A DNA stretch of 64,000 bases, taken from contig JAUNOY010000002.1 in assembly GCA_030536995.1 (NCBI GenBank), positions 62,001 through 126,000 of the forward strand, read 5' to 3'. This document shows positions 57,474 to 64,000 of this stretch, one piece after another. The position numbers were made by a program, and so were the translations under genes. Positions within the stretch are counted from its first letter, which is position 1, and each line of letters opens with the position of its first letter. Under the pieces are notes generated by a model that was given only the letters and a program-made list of their open reading frames with translations, ran no database searches and was not told the DNA's origin. Source of the stretch: Eubacteriales bacterium. GTDB lineage: Bacteria > Bacillota > Clostridia > Lachnospirales > Lachnospiraceae.

Positions 57474-57481
57474 TAAAGTAT

Positions 57482-57559
57482 AAGGACAGAATACTGACAA
57501 AAACTGAACGACTCTTTTTGGGGAGCCGGCGTAGTCGGTGTTCTGTCCTTTTGTCTTTT
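57482..57559 (+). terminator. Long-loop hairpin after the permease genes
   Basis: AAGGACAGAATACTGAC pairs with GTCGGTGTTCTGTCCTT (17 bp, two wobbles) around 35 bases that include TTTTT, and is followed by TTGTCTTTT. It may terminate or attenuate before the second binding-protein gene. Confidence 0.65.
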
Positions 57560-57612
57560 GGTTAATTGTAAAGAAATACCTGAGACAGCAGGCTGAAAAG
57601 AAAGGGAAAAAC

Positions 57613-58968
57613 TTGAAGAGAAAAATTCTGACAGCGGTTTTGACAATAACAATTCTTGGAGGAATTTTGACAGGAGTCGTTACTGTACAGGCAAAAGAAG
57701 TTCGCCTTACTTTTAACTGTGATGTTGCAGGAAAAAAAGAGAAGTCTGTGATAGATAAGCTTCTATCGGAATACACGGAGAAAACAGGAATTTTGGTAGA
57801 GACTGTATCCGGGGAGGCGGATATATGCATTGATGATTTTGCCGGGGTAACAGAACAGTACAGAAAAGGGAGCATTGTTAATCTCTATCCTTATATGGAA
57901 AAAAAAAGTTCCTATAGCAGGACTGTTTCCTGGGGGGAAACTCTTCCTGAAGAAATCAGGGAGAAACTTCAGATTTATAAAAGAGAGATTCCCGGTTATC
58001 CGGCTTCAAGATCGGTTGTGCGGATGTTTTGCAATGAAGATTTATTTGAAAAGGCAGGCGTGGAAATTCCAAATACCTGGGCTGAGTTCATAGAAATATG
58101 TAAACAGTTTCGTGAACAGGGAATGACCCCTCTGATTTTTCCGGAAAAGGATTCAAAAAGTCCGGTATGGCAGTGGGTGATGAATTATCTTTGCAGCCAG
58201 ATGGATTTGAATCTGGCAGATTCTCTGGACGAAACAGAAGATCGTTATGTGGAGCTTGCGGAAGCATGTAAGGGAACAGATAAAGAGATTATTGACTACA
58301 CACAGCCGCAGATGCAGGTTGCTTTGCAGTGTCTGAAGGAATTATTTGATTTATCCGCAGGAAATGATATGGGATACGAAGAGTCTCTGAAAGCTTTTGC
58401 GCAGGGTGAGACTCCGCTCATATTTGCCACCAGCGAGGATGACGAGAAGCTTAAAGGTGAATTTTTGCGAAAAGCAGTTCCGTTTCCGGCAGTAACGGAA
58501 GAAACCAGCGAATATGCGGCAGGGAAACAAATCCTGGCAGGCGGAGATGCGACAACTTTTTATGCTGTAAATTCAATGCTTATTGATAATAAGGAGAGAC
58601 TGGAAGCAGCAGTGGATTTTGTCCGGTATATGACTTCAGAGAAGACGCAGGAGAAAATGGCTTTTGAAGCGGGAGTTCTGCCTTCTGTAAAGGAAATAAC
58701 ATTTCCGGAAGAAATGAAAGACTTTAAAGTCGTTGAAGAACCTCTTCGAATGGCATATTTTACAGGTCTTGATGAGATAAATCAAACGGAAATATGGAGT
58801 TTTATCAGGGAATACCTGAATGATGAAATGGACATAGCAGTCCTGACAGAAAGGCTGAATCAGTCCTGTCAGGAAGCTGCGAAGAGAATCCGTGAAGAAA
58901 ACGGATGGACTCTGGTTAATAATTACGGTATGCCTACAACCGGTGAATGTACCAAGTGTGCGCCGTAA
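57613..58968 (+). CDS. Second ABC extracellular binding protein (family 1), no lipobox
   Basis: A 451-residue solute-binding protein. A signal segment ends near TVQAKE (about residue 25) without a lipobox cysteine. The mature part has the family-1 pattern: VIDKLLSEYTEKTGILVETVSG early, EDLFEKAGVEIPNTWAEF in the middle, and VDFVRYMTSEKTQEKMAFEAGVLPS near the end. The TTG start at 57613 has AAAGGG 6 bases upstream; a longer frame from 57538 lies in the hairpin. The C-terminus ends in a CTKC pair. It may give the importer a second ligand or sense it. Confidence 0.82.
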   Translation: MKRKILTAVLTITILGGILTGVVTVQAKEVRLTFNCDVAGKKEKSVIDKLLSEYTEKTGILVETVSGEADICIDDFAGVTEQYRKGSIVNLYPYMEKKSSYSRTVSWGETLPEEIREKLQIYKREIPGYPASRSVVRMFCNEDLFEKAGVEIPNTWAEFIEICKQFREQGMTPLIFPEKDSKSPVWQWVMNYLCSQMDLNLADSLDETEDRYVELAEACKGTDKEIIDYTQPQMQVALQCLKELFDLSAGNDMGYEESLKAFAQGETPLIFATSEDDEKLKGEFLRKAVPFPAVTEETSEYAAGKQILAGGDATTFYAVNSMLIDNKERLEAAVDFVRYMTSEKTQEKMAFEAGVLPSVKEITFPEEMKDFKVVEEPLRMAYFTGLDEINQTEIWSFIREYLNDEMDIAVLTERLNQSCQEAAKRIREENGWTLVNNYGMPTTGECTKCAP

Positions 58969-58983
58969 CAGTTATTTTGCGCA

Positions 58984-59406
58984 CTATTCGTAAAGCGCAA
59001 GGAATTCTTCACCGGAATATCTTTCAATGACTTTTCCGGCTTCAAGTACCAAAACAGTCGGAACAGAATCAACCTGAAGATGATCAAGAACTTTATACAT
59101 CTGTTCAGGGCGGGAGTCACGGTCTTGGCTGGTACTGTAGGAAAGAATCTGCAGATGCTTTTCCCGATTAAGCTTTGTAAGTTCAGGAAGAACTTTCCGG
59201 CAGTCAGGGCAGTCGTCTCTTCCAATATAGAGATACTGCGGACGGGAAGAATTCATTTCGATGCGGGCTGTAAGCTGCTCCAGAGTGAGTTCCTTCATTG
59301 CCTTATCGGTATTATATTGGAGAAGAGCACAGGCTGCAGGCGCAGGTACGGAAAGCGCCAGTATGAGACCAATGGTAAGAAACTGTTTTTTTGATATTTT
59401 TTTCAT
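58984..59406 (-). CDS. Exported thioredoxin-like protein with CPDC site
   Basis: A 140-residue protein with an N-terminal hydrophobic signal or anchor (about 10-30) and a thioredoxin fold: YIGRDDCPDCRKVLPEL holds the CXXC site (CPDC) and VDSVPTVLVLEAGKVIERYSG has the cis-proline and following strand. It would act outside the membrane as a thiol oxidoreductase; similarity to bacteriocin transport accessory proteins is possible. AGGAGG lies 7 bases before its ATG on the minus strand. It converges on the second binding protein, 15 bases away. Confidence 0.8.
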   Translation of the reverse strand: MKKISKKQFLTIGLILALSVPAPAACALLQYNTDKAMKELTLEQLTARIEMNSSRPQYLYIGRDDCPDCRKVLPELTKLNREKHLQILSYSTSQDRDSRPEQMYKVLDHLQVDSVPTVLVLEAGKVIERYSGEEFLALYE

Positions 59407-59576
59407 AGCGTGACCTCCTGCAAGGTATTGTTAGTTACTGTTTATGCGGCTTTATACAGCCGGACAGCAGTTGAATAATTAATTATACCTTATCATAAAA
59501 AGGAAGTATGTGCAATGAAAGAGTCAAAGGTATCTGATAATGAAAACTGTGCAGGGATGCACAGAAGGGGGATTTT

Positions 59577-60338
59577 ATGTTTACGGAAGAAAGACAGGCG
59601 ACTATCCAGAGATTTTTGCTGGAAAAAGGCAAGGTTCGAGTAAAAGAACTCAGTGAAGAATTCCAGGTAACAGAGGATTGCATCCGTAAAGACTTAAAAG
59701 CCCTGGAAAATGCAGGCAAGTTAAAAAGAACTTATGGAGGAGCCATTCTCTCACAGGATTATCCGCTGGAAAGAGATGTAGTAGATAGGCGGAATTATCA
59801 TCTGGAGAAGAAAAAAATCATAGCTGCCAAGGCTATGGAGCTGATTAAAAACAACGAGACGATTTTTCTTGATATTTCTACTACAAATATTGAGCTGGCA
59901 CATCTCATTGCGGCGTCACCTCTTCGTCTTACTGTAGTGAGCAATATGATAGATATTCTGCAGATTCTGGCGAAGAACAGTTCAATCACAACGATTGGAA
60001 CAGGCGGAACCATGTATCCGGGAGTAAATGGCTTTATGGGGGTTGCTACGGTTGAGGTCATCAAGCAGTACAGCTTTGACCGCGCATTCATAGGAAGCTG
60101 TGGCATTGATATTACGGATGGAACCATCACCACATTGGGGGTTGAGGATGGGCTTACCAAGAAAGCCGCGCTTCACAGCGGAAGACATCAGTACGTAGTT
60201 ATGGAACGTGATAAATTTTATTTTAATGAGAGTTATAAATTTGCACATTTAGATGATATTGATGGAATTGTAACGGATGAATTTCCTGACAGTACAATTG
60301 TCAGTTCATTGGAGGCAGTGGGAGTACAGTTATTTTAA
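59577..60338 (+). CDS. DeoR/GlpR-family transcriptional regulator
   Basis: A 253-residue regulator with an N-terminal winged helix-turn-helix (about 1-57; ERQATIQRFLLEKGKVRVKELSEEFQVTEDCIRKDL) and a DeoR C-terminal sensor domain (about 75-240) that binds phosphorylated sugars. It stands between the ABC importer and the cutC-transglutaminase genes, so it is the likely local regulator. GGGGG precedes the ATG. Confidence 0.9.
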   Translation: MFTEERQATIQRFLLEKGKVRVKELSEEFQVTEDCIRKDLKALENAGKLKRTYGGAILSQDYPLERDVVDRRNYHLEKKKIIAAKAMELIKNNETIFLDISTTNIELAHLIAASPLRLTVVSNMIDILQILAKNSSITTIGTGGTMYPGVNGFMGVATVEVIKQYSFDRAFIGSCGIDITDGTITTLGVEDGLTKKAALHSGRHQYVVMERDKFYFNESYKFAHLDDIDGIVTDEFPDSTIVSSLEAVGVQLF

Positions 60339-60394
60339 ATAGTACGGCTGCTTCAGATGAGAAGAAAGGCTCCTCAGTTACACAGGAAAAGGAG

Positions 60395-60437
60395 CGGCTG
60401 TATGTCAGAGAAATAAGATTCTTTTGGCATACAGCCG
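60395..60437 (+). other. Hairpin in the deoR-cutC gap
   Basis: CGGCTGTATGTC pairs with GGCATACAGCCG (12 bp, one wobble) around a 19-base loop. No T run follows; the cutC ribosome site GAGGGAG comes about 10 bases later. It could attenuate or stabilise the cutC transcript. Confidence 0.5.
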
Positions 60438-60460
60438 AATATGTTTGAGGGAGAAAAAAC

Positions 60461-61207
60461 ATGAAAGATTATATATTAGAAGCATGTGTAGATTCCGTAG
60501 AATCTGCTCTTGCTGCCGCAGAAGGCGGAGCAACAAGACTGGAACTTTGCAGCAATCTTATTATAGGAGGAACAACGCCGAGTCCGTGGCTTTTTAAAGA
60601 AATCAGAAAGCATACAGACATCAGAATCCATGCATTGATTCGCCCTAGATTCGGAGATTTCTGCTATACAGATTCAGAGTTTGCCATAATTAAACAGGCA
60701 GTAGCTGATTTCAGAGAACTGGGTGCAGAAGGCGTAGTCATCGGTGTTCTGAAACCGGACGGAACTTTAAATATGGAACAGATGAAAGAGCTTATGGATG
60801 CTGCAGGAGATATGTCGGTAACACTTCACAGGGCATTTGATGTGTGCGTTGATCCATATGAAACGATGGAGCAGGCTATTGAGCTTGGTATTGATACAAT
60901 TCTTACATCAGGACAGAAAAATGTTTGCACAGAGGGTGCAGAGCTTTTAAGAAATCTTGTTGAGAAGAGCAAAGACAGAATCACTATCCAGGTAGGAAGT
61001 GGTGTGGGTGCAGATGTAATTCGAAAAATGTACCCGTTAACCGGTGCAAAGGCATATCATATGTCAGGTAAGGTGACGCTGGACAGTGTGATGGAATACA
61101 GAAAAGAGGGTGTAAATATGGGACTTCCAACCCTCAGTGAATTTGAAGTATGGCGTACAGACGCAGAAAAAATCAAAGCAGCAAAAAAGGTTCTGGAGGA
61201 ATTATAA
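60461..61207 (+). CDS. cutC: CutC family protein
   Basis: A 248-residue TIM-barrel protein of the CutC family. EACVDSVESALAAAEGGATRLELCSNLIIGGTTPS and RPRFGDFCYTDSE are signatures. The family was named for copper homeostasis, but copper binding is not general and an enzyme-like barrel role is thought likely. The stop codon overlaps the next start (TAATG), so it is translationally coupled to the transglutaminase-like gene, which supports a metabolic link. Confidence 0.92.
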   Translation: MKDYILEACVDSVESALAAAEGGATRLELCSNLIIGGTTPSPWLFKEIRKHTDIRIHALIRPRFGDFCYTDSEFAIIKQAVADFRELGAEGVVIGVLKPDGTLNMEQMKELMDAAGDMSVTLHRAFDVCVDPYETMEQAIELGIDTILTSGQKNVCTEGAELLRNLVEKSKDRITIQVGSGVGADVIRKMYPLTGAKAYHMSGKVTLDSVMEYRKEGVNMGLPTLSEFEVWRTDAEKIKAAKKVLEEL

Positions 61208-63687
61208 TGGCAGTTTTTTTGGAAAAAAACAGAGAAAGAATTGAGAAGAAATATCAGGAATTGGTAAAAGAATTACCACATATTTTTACGGAAGTAAACG
61301 AAAAAATGGCTGGTTGTGACGAGGATACGGCTCTCGCATGTAAATATCTTTACAATACCATGCCATACAGTGATTTTGGCAATTATACCTTTGAAATCTT
61401 CCTTGACTATGCAGAGCATGGCGTATGGTTATGGAAAAATAAAGAGGCAGTGCGAAATCTTCCTGAGATAATTTTTCTGAACTACGTTCTGGCACACAGA
61501 GTAAATGAAGAAGAGGTTGCACCCTGCAGAAAGCTTTTCTGTGAAAAAATCGGCAGCCGTGTAGATGGTCTTTCCTTAAAAGAAGCAGCGCTTGAAGTAA
61601 ACTTCTGGTGTGCAGAGGAAGCTACTTATCATACAACAGATGAGAGAACTCTTTCCGCCCTTACTGTGTACAGAAGAGGAAACGGACGCTGTGGTGAAGA
61701 GTCTGTATTTACTGTAAATGCTCTTCGAAGCGTTGGTATTCCTGCACGTCAGGTATATGCGCCAAGATGGTCCCACTGCGATGATAACCACGCATGGGTT
61801 GAAATCTGGTGTGATGGAGAATGGTATTTCCTTGGAGCATGTGAACCTGAGATGGTACTGGATAAGGGCTGGTTTACCAATGCGTCCTCCCGTGCGATGA
61901 TGATTCACTCCCGTTTCTTTGATGAGGAAGGTGCAGAAGGAGATATTATCAGCAGAAACGGCATGGTTACGGAAATTAACGAACTGAGAAGATACGCTAT
62001 TGTGAAAGAGATTACCGTAAAAGTAAAGGATGAAAATGGACAGCCTGTAAGTGGTGCAAAGGTATCTTTTGAGGTGCTGAATTATTCTGAGTATGTAACA
62101 GTGGCAGAGAAGACTACAGATGAAAATGGAGAGGCAGCGATTACAACTGGTCTCGGAACAATTCATGTATTTGCAGTTCTTGAAAAAGACGGACTTCTGA
62201 AAGCCGAGATTCTCATGGATACAAGAAGTGAAGACTCTTGCGAGATAGTACTGAAAGCATTTGAGTCTGAGAGCGCATGGAAAGCAGTAGATATGATTGC
62301 TCCACTTGATGCACCGGTAAATACCAATGCGCCTACACCGGAGCAGAAAGCAATCGGTGACAAACGTGTGGCAAAAGCAACTGCAATGAGAGAAGAAAAG
62401 ACACGCGACTGGGTAAATCCTGAGTGTGATGCTTTCCTTCACAAAACAGTAACAGATATGGAGGATTCTCTGGGATTCCCATTCCGTGAGGAGATGCTCA
62501 ATGTTCTTTCTGAGAAGGACAGAACAGACTGCTTAAGTGAAGTATTAGAGGAGCATCTGGACTATTCCATGCCATACTGGGATTCTGTAAGTAAGGAGAC
62601 ATTTGTTTCTTATATCATGAACCCTCGTGTGGATTATGAAATCCTCAGACCATATCGAAAAGCCATTTTAGATAAGTTTTCCCCGGATGAGCAGGATGCT
62701 ATGAGGAAAAATCCTGTAGAAATCTGGAATACTGTGGATAAGATGATTGTTTCCAGACCGGAGCGTGAGAGGGCAAGTGTTATCACAACACCTGCCGCAT
62801 GCTTAAAAACAGGCATCGGAAGCTTCCTTTCCAAGAAAATCCTTTTTGTGGCGATTGCCAGAACCCTTGGAATTCCTGCAAGATTAAATCCGAATGACCG
62901 CTCCATGGAATACATGAATACAGAGGATGAATTTGTTGCAGTTCTTGCAAAAACCGAGAAGAACAGCCGCCTTGTTCTGAAAGAGACAGATGGAACAGAG
63001 TGGAAATACTTCCTCAACTGGAGTATTGCAAGACTGGAAAACGGCAAATATACCTCCCTTCTTCTTGACGATGTAGTATTTGAAAACAGAGCGTTAGAGC
63101 TTAAAGTTGAATCCGGAAGTTATCGGATTATCACTTCAAACAGACTTCCAAACGGAAATATGTTTGCTAATATGTATGAGTTTGATATAGCTGCGGGAGA
63201 GACGAAGGAGGTTGAACTTATTCTTCGTCAGGCAAACCTCGATGATATGCTTGAGAATATTGCAATCAATGAGTTTACACTGAAAAAAGAAGATGGAACA
63301 GATGTCAAGGTTTCTGATCTTACCCGTGACGGCAAACATATTCTCGCATTCCTTGAAGAGGAAAAAGAGCCGACAGAGCATATTTTAAATGAAATGATGG
63401 AGCAGCAGGAGGCATTTAGGAAATATGCTTCCAGAATTATTTTTGTAGTGCGTTCCAAAGAGGCGCTTTCCACTCCGACGCTTTCCAAAGCTCTTGGAAT
63501 TTTGGGAGATGAAGTGCAGATTTATTATGATGATTTCTCAGAAATTATCAATACACTTGGAAGAAGAATGTATGTAGATCCTGAAAAACTTCCGCTTATT
63601 ATCGTGACAAACGGCGAGTTAAACGGAATTTATGCAACCAGCGGATACAATGTAGGTACCGGTGATATGCTTCTTCGTTTAATGTAA
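61207..63687 (+). CDS. Multidomain transglutaminase-like protein
   Basis: An 826-residue cytoplasmic protein with no signal. Residues 1-145 are helical. A transglutaminase core follows: Cys162 in GRCGEES, His195 in DDNHAWVEIW and an acidic third residue, Glu213, in GACEPE where the family usually has Asp. An Ig/CarboxypepD-reg-like domain spans about 265-350. Residues about 520-610 look like a second, degenerate core (GIGSFLSKK...IARTLGIPARLNP matches the first GIPAR segment but has no catalytic Cys or His). A beta domain (about 620-675) and a cysteine-free peroxiredoxin/thioredoxin-like domain (about 690-826; FTLKKEDGTDVKVSDL) end it. GGAGG stands 8-9 bases upstream, and the ATG overlaps cutC's stop. 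Confidence 0.8.
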   Translation: MAVFLEKNRERIEKKYQELVKELPHIFTEVNEKMAGCDEDTALACKYLYNTMPYSDFGNYTFEIFLDYAEHGVWLWKNKEAVRNLPEIIFLNYVLAHRVNEEEVAPCRKLFCEKIGSRVDGLSLKEAALEVNFWCAEEATYHTTDERTLSALTVYRRGNGRCGEESVFTVNALRSVGIPARQVYAPRWSHCDDNHAWVEIWCDGEWYFLGACEPEMVLDKGWFTNASSRAMMIHSRFFDEEGAEGDIISRNGMVTEINELRRYAIVKEITVKVKDENGQPVSGAKVSFEVLNYSEYVTVAEKTTDENGEAAITTGLGTIHVFAVLEKDGLLKAEILMDTRSEDSCEIVLKAFESESAWKAVDMIAPLDAPVNTNAPTPEQKAIGDKRVAKATAMREEKTRDWVNPECDAFLHKTVTDMEDSLGFPFREEMLNVLSEKDRTDCLSEVLEEHLDYSMPYWDSVSKETFVSYIMNPRVDYEILRPYRKAILDKFSPDEQDAMRKNPVEIWNTVDKMIVSRPERERASVITTPAACLKTGIGSFLSKKILFVAIARTLGIPARLNPNDRSMEYMNTEDEFVAVLAKTEKNSRLVLKETDGTEWKYFLNWSIARLENGKYTSLLLDDVVFENRALELKVESGSYRIITSNRLPNGNMFANMYEFDIAAGETKEVELILRQANLDDMLENIAINEFTLKKEDGTDVKVSDLTRDGKHILAFLEEEKEPTEHILNEMMEQQEAFRKYASRIIFVVRSKEALSTPTLSKALGILGDEVQIYYDDFSEIINTLGRRMYVDPEKLPLIIVTNGELNGIYATSGYNVGTGDMLLRLM

Positions 63688-63701
63688 ACAGGAGGATAAG
63701 A

Positions 63702-64000
63702 TTGAAAATGAATATAAATGAAATCAGCGGACAGCGTCAGTTTGACTTTGTTTCCGGATTTAATTATATCAGAGAAGCAGGGACTCCTGCTGAGGAAATG
63801 GCAGCTCTTTCTATTCAGGAAGAGCTGGCAAAAATCGGTGTGGAAAGCAGGCTGGAGAAATTTGATTTTGAGACTTTTGAGATAAAAAATGCAAAGCTTT
63901 TCGTCACAGCGCCATATGAAAAAGAATACCGTGTAACCGGATACGGAAGATGTGGAAACACTCCGAAAGAGGGAGTGGAAGCTGAGTTTCTATATGTAGA
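63702..64000 (+). CDS. M28-type metallopeptidase, N-terminal part only
   Basis: The first 99 or so residues of a protein that runs past the window end. QFDFVSGFNYIREAGTPAEEMAALSIQEELAKIGVE and the following strand resemble the N-terminus of M28-family aminopeptidases; the zinc-binding residues would lie beyond the end. GGAGG is 6 bases before a TTG at 63702 and 12 before an in-frame ATG at 63708, so TTG is preferred. It follows the transglutaminase-like gene by 14 bases, probably in one operon. Confidence 0.7.
   Translation, partial: MKMNINEISGQRQFDFVSGFNYIREAGTPAEEMAALSIQEELAKIGVESRLEKFDFETFEIKNAKLFVTAPYEKEYRVTGYGRCGNTPKEGVEAEFLYV

Overview
The window looks like a chromosomal segment of an anaerobic, low-to-moderate G+C Clostridium-type Firmicute, most likely a gut Lachnospiraceae (Blautia-like). 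The reasons are an F-type ATP synthase with a sodium-type c subunit, an indolepyruvate:ferredoxin oxidoreductase operon, NSS amino-acid transporters, long-form HPF, strong TTGACA/TATAAT promoters, AGGAGG ribosome sites, and MsmX-dependent style sugar ABC genes without their own ATPase. The genus is inference. I see no rRNA, tRNA, CRISPR array, intact prophage or insertion sequence.

Layout. 1-7 kb: an aconitase-family hydratase, about 1 kb of AT-rich sequence without an intact gene but with a very good promoter, an RluA-type pseudouridine synthase, an AI-2E-type permease and an orphan sugar-binding lipoprotein. 7-14.2 kb: complete atp operon (AtpZ-like, I, B, E, F, H, A, G, D, C). 14.2-19.7 kb: iorAB, NSS transporter and aminotransferase, which together read as an aromatic amino-acid uptake and oxidation operon with a palindrome over its promoter. 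19.7-22.3 kb: a decayed strip in which a uracil-DNA glycosylase with an internal deletion and a deletion-made fusion of a response regulator to a BceB-type permease flank an intact dihydrouridine synthase. 22.3-28.9 kb: typA, an SSB-like protein, a corrinoid adenosyltransferase-like ATPase, dapA-dapB, an acidic lipoprotein and hpf.

29-42.3 kb: a secreted Ig-like protein, a NusG-II/Gx-transporter pair, secA with a structured leader and a 23-codon upstream ORF, a second NSS transporter translationally coupled to secA, an AraC regulator divergent from dapF, thioesterase, YdcF, a Gfo/Idh/MocA oxidoreductase and prfB with its +1 frameshift. 42.4-47.6 kb: ACT protein, hom, a phosphoglycerate-mutase-like protein that is probably the homoserine kinase, lysC and a DUF975 protein. 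With dapA, dapB and dapF, much of the aspartate-family pathway lies in this window.

47.6-53.7 kb: Tex, DUF1294, MscS channel, MATE exporter and an Rpn-type nuclease. 53.7-64 kb: a carbohydrate/peptide-type ABC importer (two binding proteins, two permeases, neither binding protein with a lipobox), a thioredoxin-like exported protein, a DeoR regulator, CutC, an 826-residue multidomain transglutaminase-like protein, and the start of an M28-type metallopeptidase that runs off the end.

Starts were moved from the longest ORF to an internal codon where a ribosome-binding site decided it. The observations most worth following are the two-carboxylate c subunit, the secA leader, the decayed/fused genes around dus, the probable ThrB2-type homoserine kinase, and the ABC-DeoR-CutC-transglutaminase-peptidase cluster.
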